From Insolitispirillum peregrinum (GTDB lineage Bacteria; Pseudomonadota; Alphaproteobacteria; Rhodospirillales; Rhodospirillaceae), in assembly GCF_900156605.1 (NCBI RefSeq), contig NZ_FTOA01000002.1:434001-498000 (forward strand): a DNA stretch of 64,000 nucleotides. Direction: 5' to 3'. Under the pieces are notes generated by a model. The model was not told where the DNA came from and ran no database searches. It was given only the letters and a program-made list of their open reading frames with translations. The position numbers and the translations under genes were made by a program. Numbering within the stretch: position 1 is the stretch's first letter; each line of letters begins with the position of its first letter. Positions 27,184-35,733 of the stretch are shown here, piece after piece.

Positions 27184-28224
27184 ATGAAACTTGTCTCGGT
27201 GGTGGGCACGCGCCCGCAGTTCATTAAGGCCGCTGCGGTCAGTCGGGCACTGGCGGCGGCGGGCATTTCGGAAGTGATGATCCATACCGGCCAGCATTTT
27301 GATCCTGGTATGCGGGATGTGTTTTTTGATGAACTGGGCATTCCTCAGCCCGCCTACAGTCTGGGTATTTCTGGTGGCAGTCATGGGGCGATGACCGGCC
27401 AGATGCTGGAAAGAATCGAGGCGGTTCTGCTGAGCGAAAAGCCGGACTGGATGTTGGTCTATGGTGATGCCAACTCGACACTGGCCGGGGCGTTGGCCGC
27501 GGCCAAACTGCATATCCCGGTGGCCCATGTCGAAGCCGGGGTCCGGTCGTTCAATCGCCAGATACTGGAAGAAATCAACCGGGTGATGACCGATCACCTG
27601 AGCGAACTTCTGTTCGTACCGACCCGCTCGGCTACGGTCAACCTGGCCGCCGAGGGCATTACCCGCGGCGTCCACCATGTGGGCGATGTGATGTTTGATG
27701 CGGCGCTGGATGCGCGGGCGCGGGCGGCGACGGTTTCGACCATCCGCCAGCGGTTGGGGCTGAGTGAAGGCGGCTATCACGTTGCCACCGTCCACCGGGC
27801 GGAAAACACCGATACCCCCGAGGCGCTGACGGTGGTGTTGCAGTACCTGAAGACGCTGGCGGTGGACATGCCGGTGGTGCTGCCACTGCATCCGCGCACC
27901 CGCCAGGCTGTCGACCGGTTCGGGCTTGATTTTGATGGCCTGACCCTGTGCGAGCCGCTGGGCTATCTGGACATGACCTGGCTGGTGGCCGGGGCGTGCT
28001 CGGTGCTGACCGATTCCGGCGGGCTGCAAAAAGAAGCCTATTTCCATCGTCGCCCCTGCGTCACCCTGCGCAGCGAAACTGAATGGATGGAAACCATCGA
28101 GCAGGGCTGGAACCGCCTGTGGAGCCAGCCCGATTATGCCCCCCGGGGCGAGATTGCCGACTATGGCACCGGCGATGCGTCGGCACGGATTGCGGCGGTG
28201 ATTGCCGGAGCCGCCCGCGCATGA
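27184..28224 (+). CDS. wecB: UDP-N-acetylglucosamine 2-epimerase (non-hydrolysing)
   Basis: The 346-residue protein carries the full WecB pattern: GTRPQFIKAAAVSRAL at the start, IHTGQHFDPGMRDVFF, DWMLVYGDANSTLAGALAA, AHVEAGVRSFNRQILEEINR, VVLPLHPRTRQAV and LTDSGGLQKEAYFHRRP. It interconverts UDP-GlcNAc and UDP-ManNAc, a precursor for ManNAc(A)-containing glycans. The non-hydrolysing branch fits better than NeuC by these motifs. I chose the ATG at 27184; an upstream in-frame start at 27136 would overlap the preceding gene. The stop overlaps the next start as ATGA. Confidence 0.88.
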   Translation: MKLVSVVGTRPQFIKAAAVSRALAAAGISEVMIHTGQHFDPGMRDVFFDELGIPQPAYSLGISGGSHGAMTGQMLERIEAVLLSEKPDWMLVYGDANSTLAGALAAAKLHIPVAHVEAGVRSFNRQILEEINRVMTDHLSELLFVPTRSATVNLAAEGITRGVHHVGDVMFDAALDARARAATVSTIRQRLGLSEGGYHVATVHRAENTDTPEALTVVLQYLKTLAVDMPVVLPLHPRTRQAVDRFGLDFDGLTLCEPLGYLDMTWLVAGACSVLTDSGGLQKEAYFHRRPCVTLRSETEWMETIEQGWNRLWSQPDYAPRGEIADYGTGDASARIAAVIAGAARA

Positions 28225-29312
28225 CCCGCCCGCTGTCGATCCTGCATGTGATCACCGATCTTGAGTTCGGTGGCGCCGAAACGATGCTGGCGGCACTGGT
28301 GAGCCGTCCTGACCCGCGCGTGCGGCATCAGGTGGTGTCGCTGCTGCCCGCCGGGGCGGTGCGTGCGCGGATCGAGGCGGCAGGAATCCCGGTCAGTGAT
28401 CTGGGGATGAGCCGGGGCGTGCCGTCGCCGCTGGCGATTGCCCGGCTGGCCAGCCTGATCCGCCGCAGTACGCCGGACGTCATTCAGGGCTGGATGTACC
28501 ATGCCGACCTGCTGGCCTCGCTGGCGTTGGTCCTGTCCGGGCGTCGCCAGCGCACCCGCCAGTTCTGGGGCATCCGCTGTTCGGACATGGACCCCAGCCG
28601 CTATGGTCGGGTGTTCCGCTGGGTGCTGGCGCTGTCGGCCCGTTTTTCGGCCTGTCCTGACGGGGTGATTGCCAACTCGCAGGCCGGACTGGACAGCCAT
28701 CTGGCGCTGGGCTATCGCCCCCGGCGGCAGGCAGTGGTGTGGAACGGCATTGATACCGGCCGCTTCCGGCCCGATCCGCAGGCACGCGCCGAGGTGCGGG
28801 CCGAATGGGGGGTGGCGGAAAGCGAACGGGTGATCGCCCATGTGGCGCGCGTCGATCCGATGAAGGACCATGCGCTGTTTCTGGCCGCTGTCGATCGGCT
28901 GACCAGCGGGCGGGTGGTGCTGGTTGGCAAGGGAACCGAAGACCTGCCCCGGCATCCGCGCGTGCTGGCGCTGGGGGTGCGGTCCGATGTGCCGCGCCTG
29001 CTGGCGGCAGCCGACGTGATCGCCTCCAGCTCGGCCTTTGGCGAGGGCTTCCCCAACGTTCTGGCCGAGGGCATGGCTTGCGGCTGTGTGCCGGTGTCCA
29101 CCGATGTCGGTGATGCTGCTGCCCTGATCGGGCCGTGCGGGCTGGCGGTACCGCGCCGCGATGAGCTGGCGCTGGCGCAGGCATTACAGACCGTGCTCGA
29201 CTGGGATGCGGAAACCTTTGCCCGTCACCGGGCCGCCTGCCGCCAGCGTGCCGAAAGCCAGTTTACGATGGCGGCGACGCTGGACGGCTTTTTGCAGGCT
29301 TATGGAAAATAA
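28221..29312 (+). CDS. glycosyltransferase family 4
   Basis: The 363-residue protein starts SILHVITDLEFGGAETMLAA, the GT4 donor-loop pattern, and contains IAHVARVDPMKDHALFLAA followed by FGEGFPNVLAEGMACGCVPV, with both EX7E Glu residues. It resembles enzymes that extend lipid-linked surface polysaccharides. It is the last gene of the glycan locus: its ATG overlaps the wecB stop, and hemW converges on it 22 bases after its stop. Donor and acceptor are unknown. Confidence 0.87.
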   Translation: MTRPLSILHVITDLEFGGAETMLAALVSRPDPRVRHQVVSLLPAGAVRARIEAAGIPVSDLGMSRGVPSPLAIARLASLIRRSTPDVIQGWMYHADLLASLALVLSGRRQRTRQFWGIRCSDMDPSRYGRVFRWVLALSARFSACPDGVIANSQAGLDSHLALGYRPRRQAVVWNGIDTGRFRPDPQARAEVRAEWGVAESERVIAHVARVDPMKDHALFLAAVDRLTSGRVVLVGKGTEDLPRHPRVLALGVRSDVPRLLAAADVIASSSAFGEGFPNVLAEGMACGCVPVSTDVGDAAALIGPCGLAVPRRDELALAQALQTVLDWDAETFARHRAACRQRAESQFTMAATLDGFLQAYGK

Positions 29313-29334
29313 TCCAACGCGCTGATTTTTGGCT

Positions 29335-30522
29335 CTACGGCAGCAGGGCTGCGATAACACTATTCAGGCACAGCATCCCTTGCGGCGTGACCCGCAATGG
29401 CCCGTCGGTGGCAATCAGCCCTTCGTCGCGCAGCATCGCCAGACCACTGGCGCTGAGGGCGCTGTCGAGCGACTGCCCGCCCAGCCGGGCAAACAGCGCC
29501 GGATCGAGACCGTCGTACAGGCGCAAGCCCATCAGAATCAGCTCTTCTCGCCGTTCAGCCGCCGACAGGATTGTTTTTTCTCGGGTGGCATGACCATTTG
29601 CCTCAACCTGACTAAGCCAAATCTCGGGGGCACGGTGGCGGCGCAGGGCCAGCGTGTGGCGCTGGGCACCGTCGCCAAGGGTCAGGCGGCCATGGGCTCC
29701 GGGGCCAACCGCCAGATAGTCACCTCCGCGCCAGTAGGTCAGGTTGTGGCGGCATTCCTCGCCGGGGCGGGCGTGGTTGGACACCTCATAGGCCGGCCGT
29801 CCGGCGGCGGTCATCATCTGTTGCGTGACCTCGTACAGGGCCACCGCCTGCTCGTCATCGGGCAGGATGAACGCCCCTTTGGCATAATCGTTGAAAAAGC
29901 GGGTGCCTTGTTCGATGGTCAACTGGTACAGCGACAGGTGATCCCCGGCCAGCGTCAGGGCCTCGGCCAGTTCGCTGCGCCACTCCTCGACCGTCTGGCC
30001 GGGGCGGGCATAGATCAAATCAAAGGAATAACGGGGAAACAGGCTGGCGGCGGTTTCGATGGCGGTCAGGGCTTCCTGCCGGTCGTGGTGTCGTTCCAGA
30101 AAGCGCAGCGAGTCTTCACGCAGCGACTGAATCCCCAGCGAGACGCGGTTGACCCCGGCCTGCCGAAAAGCGGCAAAGCGGTCGCGGTCAACGGCGCTGG
30201 GGTTGGCTTCGAGGGTGATTTCCAGGTCGTTGCTGCACCGGAACAGGCTGCGGGCGTGCTCGATCAGGGCCGCCGTGGTGTCTGGGGCCATCAGCGACGG
30301 CGTGCCACCGCCGAAAAAGATCGAGGTCAGCAAACGATCCTCGCGCCCGGCCTCGGCGGCGGCATGGTCCAGCTCGGTGATCAACGCCCGCCGCCAGCGA
30401 TCCTGATCGATCTGGCGGGCGGCGTGGCTGTTGAAATCACAATAGGGGCATTTTGACAGGCAAAACGGCCAGTGGATGTACAGGCCAAAGCCTTCCCGGC
30501 CCTGAGAATGGGTCGAGGTCAA
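29335..30522 (-). CDS. hemW: radical SAM heme chaperone HemW
   Basis: The 395-residue protein has the radical-SAM cluster motif [10 protein letters not shown] (Cys21, Cys25, Cys28). The residue after CPYCD is Phe where true coproporphyrinogen dehydrogenases (HemN) have a fourth Cys, and the [11 protein letters not shown] segment fits HemW, so heme insertion rather than porphyrinogen oxidation is expected. [10 protein letters not shown] binds SAM. The C-terminal HemN domain is intact. The best start is a TTG at 30522 that overlaps the rdgB stop, since no ATG is close to the conserved LYIHWPFC. It is co-transcribed with rph-rdgB. Confidence 0.9.
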   Translation of the reverse strand: MTSTHSQGREGFGLYIHWPFCLSKCPYCDFNSHAARQIDQDRWRRALITELDHAAAEAGREDRLLTSIFFGGGTPSLMAPDTTAALIEHARSLFRCSNDLEITLEANPSAVDRDRFAAFRQAGVNRVSLGIQSLREDSLRFLERHHDRQEALTAIETAASLFPRYSFDLIYARPGQTVEEWRSELAEALTLAGDHLSLYQLTIEQGTRFFNDYAKGAFILPDDEQAVALYEVTQQMMTAAGRPAYEVSNHARPGEECRHNLTYWRGGDYLAVGPGAHGRLTLGDGAQRHTLALRRHRAPEIWLSQVEANGHATREKTILSAAERREELILMGLRLYDGLDPALFARLGGQSLDSALSASGLAMLRDEGLIATDGPLRVTPQGMLCLNSVIAALLP

Positions 30523-31115
30523 AAGCAGGCCTCGACCAGCAGGGCAAAGGCGCGTGCGCGGTGGCTGATGGCGTGCTTGTCTTCGGCGGGCATCTCGCCA
30601 AAGGTGCGCTGATGGCCCTCGGGCTGGAACATCGGGTCATAGCCAAACCCTTGATCCCCGCGCGGCGGCCAGACCAGCGTACCGTCAACGCGGCCTTCAA
30701 AGATTTCGGTGTGGCCATCGGGCCAGGCCAGACAGAGGGCGCAGATGAACGCTCCGCTGCGGTCGCTGGCATCGCCCAGCTTGTCCTGCACGGTCTGCAT
30801 GGCAAACTGGAAATCCTTGCCCGGGCCAGCCCAGCGGGCCGAGTAAATCCCCGGCGCGCCGTCAAGGGCGGTGACCGCCATCCCGGAATCATCCGACAGG
30901 GCGGGCAGGTTGGCGGCCTTGGCCGCCGCCAGAGCCTTCAGCGCGGCGTTCCCGGCAAAGCTGTCTTCGGTTTCTTCCGGTTCGGGCAGGTTCAGTTCGC
31001 CTGCCGAACGGACGGTGATGCCGAACGGGGCCAGCAGGTCGCGGATTTCACGCACCTTGCCCTGATTGTGGCTGGCAACGATCAGGGTGCTGCCGTGGTC
31101 GAGGGTACGGGCCAT
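30519..31115 (-). CDS. rdgB: XTP/dITP pyrophosphatase RdgB (internal start of the rph-rdgB frame)
   Basis: The 198-residue product has the HAM1/RdgB signature [18 protein letters not shown], the catalytic [20 protein letters not shown] and the C-terminal GFGYDPMFQ and [10 protein letters not shown]. It hydrolyses non-canonical purine triphosphates (dITP, XTP) to keep them out of DNA and RNA. The ATG at 31115 has an AGGAG eight bases upstream, so a free RdgB can be made from this start even though the upstream rph frame runs into it without a stop. Its stop overlaps the hemW TTG. Confidence 0.88.
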   Translation of the reverse strand: MARTLDHGSTLIVASHNQGKVREIRDLLAPFGITVRSAGELNLPEPEETEDSFAGNAALKALAAAKAANLPALSDDSGMAVTALDGAPGIYSARWAGPGKDFQFAMQTVQDKLGDASDRSGAFICALCLAWPDGHTEIFEGRVDGTLVWPPRGDQGFGYDPMFQPEGHQRTFGEMPAEDKHAISHRARAFALLVEACF

Positions 31116-31871
31116 GCCGGGGACTCCTGAGCAAAAAAGAGGGGACGGTTGCTCGGCCAACCCAAGAGCCTGCCGCTGAATGGTACTGAGGGTCGAGACA
31201 CCCTGTTCGGCCAGATCGAGCAGCTCGTTCAACTGGGCGCGGGTGAAGGGAGCCTCTTCGGCGGTGCCCTGCACTTCGATCACCAGCCCGCGACCGGTCA
31301 GCACAAAGTTGGCATCGGCCTGCGCCGACGAGTCTTCGGCATAGTCGAGGTCAAGGACCGCTTCGCCCTTGTACAGGCCGCAGGACACGGCGGCGACGGA
31401 ATCGGTCATTGGCACCGCAGGCAGCAGGCCCTGATTGACCAGCTTCTGGAACGCACGATAGAGGGCGACATAGGCCCCGGTGATCGAGGCGGTACGGGTG
31501 CCGCCATCGGCCTGCAACACGTCGCAGTCAACCTTGATCTGCCGTTCACCCATCCCGACCAGATCGGTCACCGAGCGCAGCGAACGACCGATCAGGCGCT
31601 GGATTTCCTGCGTCCGGCCCGTCTGCTTGCCCTTGGCGGCTTCGCGGTCGGTGCGCGAGCCGGTGGCGCGCGGCAGCATGCCGTATTCGGCGGTCACCCA
31701 GCCCTTGCCCTGATTGCGCAGCCAGCCCGGAACGCGCTCGTCAATGCTGGCGGTGCACAGGACATGGGTGTCACCGAACTTCACCAGACACGAGCCTTCG
31801 GCGTGCTTGTTGACATCCAGTTCCAGGCTGACGGAACGCAGTTCGTTGGCGGCGCGGCCAGAGGGACGCAT
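30519..31871 (-). CDS. rph: ribonuclease PH continuous in frame with RdgB
   Basis: The ATG at 31871 has AAGGAG seven bases upstream. The first 252 residues are RNase [77 protein letters not shown] and [19 protein letters not shown]. The enzyme trims tRNA 3' ends phosphorolytically. Normally Rph ends soon after the helix containing [10 protein letters not shown]; here about ten extra residues follow and the frame passes into RdgB with no stop, giving a possible 450-residue fusion. A separate ribosome-binding site before the RdgB ATG means both fused and free forms are possible. A lost stop codon or a sequencing error cannot be excluded. Confidence 0.8.
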   Translation of the reverse strand: MRPSGRAANELRSVSLELDVNKHAEGSCLVKFGDTHVLCTASIDERVPGWLRNQGKGWVTAEYGMLPRATGSRTDREAAKGKQTGRTQEIQRLIGRSLRSVTDLVGMGERQIKVDCDVLQADGGTRTASITGAYVALYRAFQKLVNQGLLPAVPMTDSVAAVSCGLYKGEAVLDLDYAEDSSAQADANFVLTGRGLVIEVQGTAEEAPFTRAQLNELLDLAEQGVSTLSTIQRQALGLAEQPSPLFCSGVPGMARTLDHGSTLIVASHNQGKVREIRDLLAPFGITVRSAGELNLPEPEETEDSFAGNAALKALAAAKAANLPALSDDSGMAVTALDGAPGIYSARWAGPGKDFQFAMQTVQDKLGDASDRSGAFICALCLAWPDGHTEIFEGRVDGTLVWPPRGDQGFGYDPMFQPEGHQRTFGEMPAEDKHAISHRARAFALLVEACF

Positions 31872-32009
31872 GGGCAGGCTCCTTAATGGGCAGAAATGGG
31901 CAAAGACACGAATGCCCCCGGATCGGGGGAAAACGACTGTGCGGCACGGTATCCGCCTCTGTCGCGCGGGGCAAGAGGTGATCCGGGGGACACAGCCATG
32001 CTTGTGTTG

Positions 32010-32038
32010 TTGACGCTGTCGCGGGGGGTGCCTACATT
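32010..32038 (+). promoter_or_regulatory. promoter of hrcA-grpE, sigma-32/sigma-70-like
   Basis: TTGACG, 17 bases, TACATT. The -10 region CCTACATTT resembles the alphaproteobacterial RpoH form better than TATAAT. It lies 67 bases before the hrcA start, which suits a heat-shock operon. No CIRCE element (TTAGCACTC-N9-GAGTGCTAA) is visible between 31872 and 32104. Confidence 0.5.
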
Positions 32039-32104
32039 TCGGCAGTAAAGGATGCTGTCGGAGCCGGTCGGAAAAGCCATCCGGAGACACGATCCGGGCT
32101 GGCG

Positions 32105-33187
32105 ATGTGGGAAAGCAGGCGGTCGATGCGGGCAAAGGACGGATCACAGACCACGGTCGGCGAAATGAACGAGCGGTCCCGCGAGATCTTTCGCCATGTG
32201 GTCGATGCCTATGTGGAAACCGGCGAGCCGATCGGCTCGCGGACCCTGTCGCGTCGCCTGACAACCAGCCTGTCACCGGCCACCATCCGCAATGTGCTGG
32301 CCGATCTGGAAGACGCCGGTCTCCTCTATGCCCCGCACACCTCCGCCGGGCGTCTGCCGACCGAGGCGGGCTTGCGGCTGTTTGTCTCCGGCCTGCTGGA
32401 AGTCGGGGCCTTGCTGCCCGAGGAACGCGAGCAGGTGGATTTGCGTTGCCGGGCGCAGGGCAAAAGTCTTGAGTCGATGCTGGGCGAAGCCTCGTCGATG
32501 CTGTCCGGCCTGTCGCACTGCGCCGGGGTGGTGCTGGCTCCCAAGACCGAAACGGCGCTGAAGCATATCGAATTCGTCAATCTGGGACCGGGCCGGGCGC
32601 TGGTGGTGATGGTCACCGAGCATGGTCTGGTGGAAAACCGTATCATCGAGGTGCCGCAGGGCTTGCCGCCGTCGGCGCTGTCCGAGGCCTCGAACTACCT
32701 GTCGGCCCGGCTGGCCGGACGGACGCTCGATGAGGCCCGCGAGGTGATCACCGGCGAGCTGGTCGGCAAGAAAGCCCAACTGGACGAACTGACCGGCCGG
32801 GTGGTGCAGGCCGGGCTGGCGACCTGGTCCGGTACCGGCAGCGACGGCGCGCTGATCGTGCGCGGCCAGAGCAACCTGTTGAACGACGTCCACGCACTGG
32901 AGGATCTGGAGCGCATCCGCGGCCTGTTCACCGCCCTCGAGGCGCGCGAGCAGACCTTGCGGTTGCTGGATCTGGTCCACGGTGCCGAAGGCGTACAGAT
33001 TTTTATCGGGGCCGAAAACGAGCTGTTCAGTACCTCGGGCTGCTCGATGATCGTTGCCCCCTATCAGAATTCCCGCGAGGAAATCGTCGGTGCGATCGGT
33101 GTGATCGGACCGACACGCGTTAACTATGCCCGTATCATTCCGCTGGTGGATTATACTGCCAAGGTGATCGGGCGCCTGATTGGATAG
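32105..33187 (+). CDS. hrcA: heat-inducible transcription repressor HrcA
   Basis: The 360-residue protein has the HrcA winged-helix start [20 protein letters not shown] and [20 protein letters not shown], the GAF-like centre, and a C-terminal [20 protein letters not shown] followed by [18 protein letters not shown]. It normally represses chaperonin and dnaK-type operons through CIRCE and is itself kept active by GroEL. Upstream ATGs at 32105, 32126 and 32165 are all in frame; I kept the first because no start has a clear ribosome-binding site. grpE starts 15 bases after its stop. Confidence 0.92.
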   Translation: MWESRRSMRAKDGSQTTVGEMNERSREIFRHVVDAYVETGEPIGSRTLSRRLTTSLSPATIRNVLADLEDAGLLYAPHTSAGRLPTEAGLRLFVSGLLEVGALLPEEREQVDLRCRAQGKSLESMLGEASSMLSGLSHCAGVVLAPKTETALKHIEFVNLGPGRALVVMVTEHGLVENRIIEVPQGLPPSALSEASNYLSARLAGRTLDEAREVITGELVGKKAQLDELTGRVVQAGLATWSGTGSDGALIVRGQSNLLNDVHALEDLERIRGLFTALEAREQTLRLLDLVHGAEGVQIFIGAENELFSTSGCSMIVAPYQNSREEIVGAIGVIGPTRVNYARIIPLVDYTAKVIGRLIG

Positions 33188-33202
33188 ACGTTAGGAAACC
33201 CC

Positions 33203-33835
33203 ATGAGCCAGAATACCGAGCAGCCGACCCCTGAGGACATCCCCGTGGACACCCTCGCCGATGGTCCCGACGCCGATGATGCGGCGGGGACTGCTGGCGA
33301 TGGCTCACCGGAAGAGCGCATTGCCGCCCTGCAACTCGAAGTCCGCAAGCTGAAGGAAGACTATCTGCGCGCGCTGGCCGATGGTCAGAACGCCAAGCGG
33401 ATGGCCGACAAGCGCATCGAAGACAACAGCAAGTACGCGGTGTCAAACTTCGCCAAGGAACTGCTGTCGGTGGCCGACAATCTGGGCCGCGCCCTGCTGG
33501 CCGCCACCCCCGACGCCCGCAAGACCGATCTGGTCAACACGCTGGCGGTCGGGATCGAAATGACCGAAAAGGAACTGGCCTCGGCGCTGGGCAAGTACGG
33601 CGTGCGCAAGGTGGACAGCCTGAACCAGCCGTTTGACCCGAACTATCATCAGGCGGTGCAGGAAGTCGAAAAGACCGACGTGCCGACCGGGACGGTGGTG
33701 CAGGTGTTCCAGGATGCCTATGTGATCGCCGAACGCCTGCTGCGCCCGGCAATGGTGGTCGTCTCGCGCGGTGGCCCGAAGCGCGAACCCGCTCCGGCGG
33801 CCGAGGCTCAGGCTGGCGTGAACCATTCGGTGTAA
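33203..33835 (+). CDS. grpE: nucleotide exchange factor GrpE
   Basis: The 210-residue protein has an acidic disordered N-terminus, a long coiled-coil helix from about residue 33 (RIAALQLEVRKLKEDYLRAL), and the C-terminal beta-wing signature KVDSLNQPFDPNYHQAVQEV followed by GTVVQVFQDAYVIAERLLRP. It releases ADP from DnaK. AGGA lies eight bases before the ATG. It is the second gene of the hrcA operon and is followed by a 3'-end hairpin element. Confidence 0.94.
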   Translation: MSQNTEQPTPEDIPVDTLADGPDADDAAGTAGDGSPEERIAALQLEVRKLKEDYLRALADGQNAKRMADKRIEDNSKYAVSNFAKELLSVADNLGRALLAATPDARKTDLVNTLAVGIEMTEKELASALGKYGVRKVDSLNQPFDPNYHQAVQEVEKTDVPTGTVVQVFQDAYVIAERLLRPAMVVVSRGGPKREPAPAAEAQAGVNHSV

Positions 33836-33870
33836 GCCTGCCCACGGTACACGACAGTTGAAAGAGGATG

Positions 33871-33956
33871 GTGGACTGCCGTCCACACCTGCCCGGGGGA
33901 CAATGCCCCCGGGCCCCCATTTTTTCTTTTAATATCAAATTAATGGGGTCCGGGGC
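33871..33956 (+). repeat. 3'-end palindromic element behind grpE, left part of a composite split by an IS
   Basis: GTGGAC-tgcc-GTCCAC (33871-33886) is followed by GCCCGGGGG and CCCCCGGGC around a 6-base loop (33891-33914) and a T-rich tract (CCCCCATTTTTTCTTTT), which makes a good terminator for grpE. The sequence then starts the inverted copy (AATGGGGTCCGGGGC) that belongs to the converging S4 gene and is cut at 33956 by the IS. Confidence 0.7.
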
Positions 33957-34038
33957 TGTATAAACCGGGTACATAGGTAACACTCTGTCCGGAGACATGG
34001 GTAACAGTACAGAGTCACAGGCTGGGAGGACCAGCCTG

Positions 34039-35223
34039 ATGCCTTTTACTGAGAAAACCGTGATGGATGATCGCCTGTGTTTTATCTCGGCCTGCCTGCG
34101 GGCAGCCGAGCCGATGAGTAGGATCTGTTCCCATTATGGGATCAGCCGCAAGACTGGGTACAAATGGCTTTCGCGCTATCGCGCAGATGGGGTAGCCGGT
34201 TTGGAAGAGCGTAGTCGCGCTCCAAAGACAGTGGGAAGCCGGATTGATGAAGAGCAGTCGGAGAAAATTCTCGCCCTGAAAAGCAGCCACCGGACGTGGG
34301 GTCCGCGGAAAATTCTGGCGAAGCTGGCGCGTGATTATCCCGAGAGACAATGGCCTGCAGTCAGTACGGTCGGAGACTTTTTGTCCCGGCATGACTTGAC
34401 GTCTCCACGGCAGGGACGTCGGGCGTCCCCAGCCTCTTCCGGCCCGATAATTGAGGCTGTATCTGCCAATGACAGTTGGTCCGCCGACTTCAAGGGATGG
34501 TTCCGCACAGGTGATGGAGTGCGTTGTGAACCCTTAACCATTTCAGATAATTACAGTCGTTTTCTCCTCGTCTGTCATGCGGTGCCGCGACTGACGGACG
34601 AGGATATCCGTCCGCTCTTTATCGATTGTTTTCGCCAGTACGGGCTACCCACGGCGTTGCGTACAGATAATGGGGCTCCATTCGCGCATCACTTCGGGCT
34701 GGGTGGATTATCGCGGTTTTCAGTCTGGTTACTGAAACTCGACGTTTGGCCAGACCGCATCACGCCGGGTTGTCCAACACAGAACGGACGTCACGAGCGG
34801 ATGCACCGGACACTGGCAGAAGATACTGCGCAGCCCCCTGCGGATACCCTGGCCTTGCAACAGGAACGGCTTGATCAGTGGCGCCGGATTTACAACACCG
34901 AAAGACCGCACCAAGGGATCGGTGACAAGTATCCGGCAGACCTGTTCAGCCCATCACCTCGCGCTTATCCGGAGATAATTCGGCCATGGGATTACCCGGT
35001 GGACCACCTTGTCTTGAAGGTAAAGAGGAAGGGATACATAGACTTTGGAGGAGAGGCTATTTACCTGTCAGAAGCATTCAATGGAGAGCACGTTGGTATT
35101 GCAACAATGGATGATGGCAGATCCGTTATCCGCTTCAGGGGTTTTGATTTGGCCTATATAGATCAGGGTGGCAAAAAAGTTTGCTGTTCCGGTCTGGCCC
35201 GATCGGGCCAGACCGGAACATAA
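34039..35223 (+). CDS. IS481-family DDE transposase
   Basis: The 394-residue protein has an N-terminal helix-turn-helix (MSRICSHYGISRKTGYKWLS followed by RYRADGVAGLEERSRAP) and an integrase core with DDE residues in SWSADFKGWFRTGDG, LRTDNGAPFA and GRHERMHRTLAED, then a C-terminal rve_3-type segment RRIYNTERPHQGIGDKYPA. It is intact, with no frameshift. I chose the ATG at 34039, which has GGAGGA eight bases upstream, over the ATG at 33997, which lies in the terminal repeat. Its last dozen codons lie in a perfect palindrome. It catalyses movement of the surrounding element. Confidence 0.9.
   Translation: MPFTEKTVMDDRLCFISACLRAAEPMSRICSHYGISRKTGYKWLSRYRADGVAGLEERSRAPKTVGSRIDEEQSEKILALKSSHRTWGPRKILAKLARDYPERQWPAVSTVGDFLSRHDLTSPRQGRRASPASSGPIIEAVSANDSWSADFKGWFRTGDGVRCEPLTISDNYSRFLLVCHAVPRLTDEDIRPLFIDCFRQYGLPTALRTDNGAPFAHHFGLGGLSRFSVWLLKLDVWPDRITPGCPTQNGRHERMHRTLAEDTAQPPADTLALQQERLDQWRRIYNTERPHQGIGDKYPADLFSPSPRAYPEIIRPWDYPVDHLVLKVKRKGYIDFGGEAIYLSEAFNGEHVGIATMDDGRSVIRFRGFDLAYIDQGGKKVCCSGLARSGQTGT
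35185..35220. terminator. perfect palindrome in the last codons of the transposase
   Basis: The half-site TGTTCCGGTCTGGCCCGA at 35185-35202 is repeated exactly in inverted form to 35220, a 36-base palindrome with no mismatch. It encodes the final residues CSGLARSGQTGT before the stop. In RNA it would form a strong hairpin at the end of the message and could stop outward or inward transcription. There is no U-run, so the termination role is inferred. Confidence 0.5.
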
Positions 35224-35281
35224 CAAGAAAACTGTTACCTATGTTGTCGGACAAAGTGTTACCCATGTTTCCGGTTGCACA

Positions 35282-35321
35282 GGCCTCAAGGGCCCCGGCG
35301 AGGTGTGGAGCAACGCTCCAC
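35282..35321 (-). repeat. 3'-end palindromic element behind the S4 gene, right part of the IS-split composite
   Basis: Read on the minus strand, GTGGAGC-gtt-GCTCCAC is followed by acctcgCCGGGGCCC and is interrupted by the IS. It begins about 30 bases after the S4-gene stop, the same placement and order of hairpins as in the other copies. Confidence 0.7.
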
Positions 35322-35349
35322 GACCTTGTTTCCTCCCTCCATTGAACCA

Positions 35350-35733
35350 CTATTCCCACCCCTTCAACTGATCAATGGCGCGGCGGTCCTTCTTGGTCGG
35401 GCGGCCCTCGCCCTGTGGGCGGTCTTCCCATTCGCCCCGGAAGCCGATCAGGCGTTCGGGATCCTGCGTCTGCTGATAGAGCAACTGGGCCTCGGGGGCC
35501 GGACCCCGGCGGCTGCCCAGCTCCACCACCGTAATGAACCTCTTGTATGGTCCCAGCACCAGCGTCAGGGTGTCACCGGCCTTGACGGTGGTCGATGCCT
35601 TGTGGACCGAAGCGCCGTTCAGGGTGACGTGGCCGCTTTCACACAGTTCTTGCGCCAGCGTCCGGCTTTTGACGAAGCGGGCGAACCACAGCCATTTGTC
35701 CAGACGCAGACGGGCGGGGGCTTGTTCGGTCAT
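35350..35733 (-). CDS. S4-domain RNA-binding protein (HslR/Hsp15-like)
   Basis: The 127-residue protein is an S4 fold: RLRLDKWLWFARFVKSRTLA followed by QELCESGHVTLNGASV and AGDTLTLVLGPYKRFITVVE, then a basic tail. Hsp15-type proteins bind the 50S subunit with stalled nascent chains and free it for recycling. The helicase stop overlaps the first of two tandem ATGs (35736); AGGAG is better placed for the second at 35733, which I used. Coupling to an RNA helicase gene fits an RNA-related role. Confidence 0.85.
   Translation of the reverse strand: MTEQAPARLRLDKWLWFARFVKSRTLAQELCESGHVTLNGASVHKASTTVKAGDTLTLVLGPYKRFITVVELGSRRGPAPEAQLLYQQTQDPERLIGFRGEWEDRPQGEGRPTKKDRRAIDQLKGWE

Larger units (their letters stand above)
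33957..35281 (+). mobile_element. complete IS481-like insertion sequence
   Basis: The 1325-bp element is bounded by imperfect inverted repeats of about 50 bases (33957-34007 and 35232-35281) that start TGT and end ACA. Each end contains two copies of ACATRGGTAACA about 25 bases apart, which look like transposase-binding subsites. The single long frame is a DDE transposase. Both flanks carry GGC, an apparent 3-bp target duplication. Removing the IS and one GGC restores a continuous CCGGGGCCTCAAGGGCCCCGG-type hairpin, so the insertion is recent enough for its target to be readable. Confidence 0.85.

Noticed and set aside
29329-30456. A 375-codon plus-strand frame opposite hemW
   Set aside because: HemW has the radical-SAM cluster and a full domain structure; the opposite frame has neither motif nor a start signal.
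29335-30522. Annotation of hemW as oxygen-independent coproporphyrinogen III oxidase (hemN)
   Set aside because: The residue after CPYCD is Phe, whereas HemN has a fourth Cys there; length and start also fit HemW.
31116-31130. Treating the rph-rdgB continuity as a certain frameshift artefact
   Set aside because: The frame is open on both sides and both proteins are full length; only a missing stop is needed, so an error cannot be proved and the frame was left as seen.
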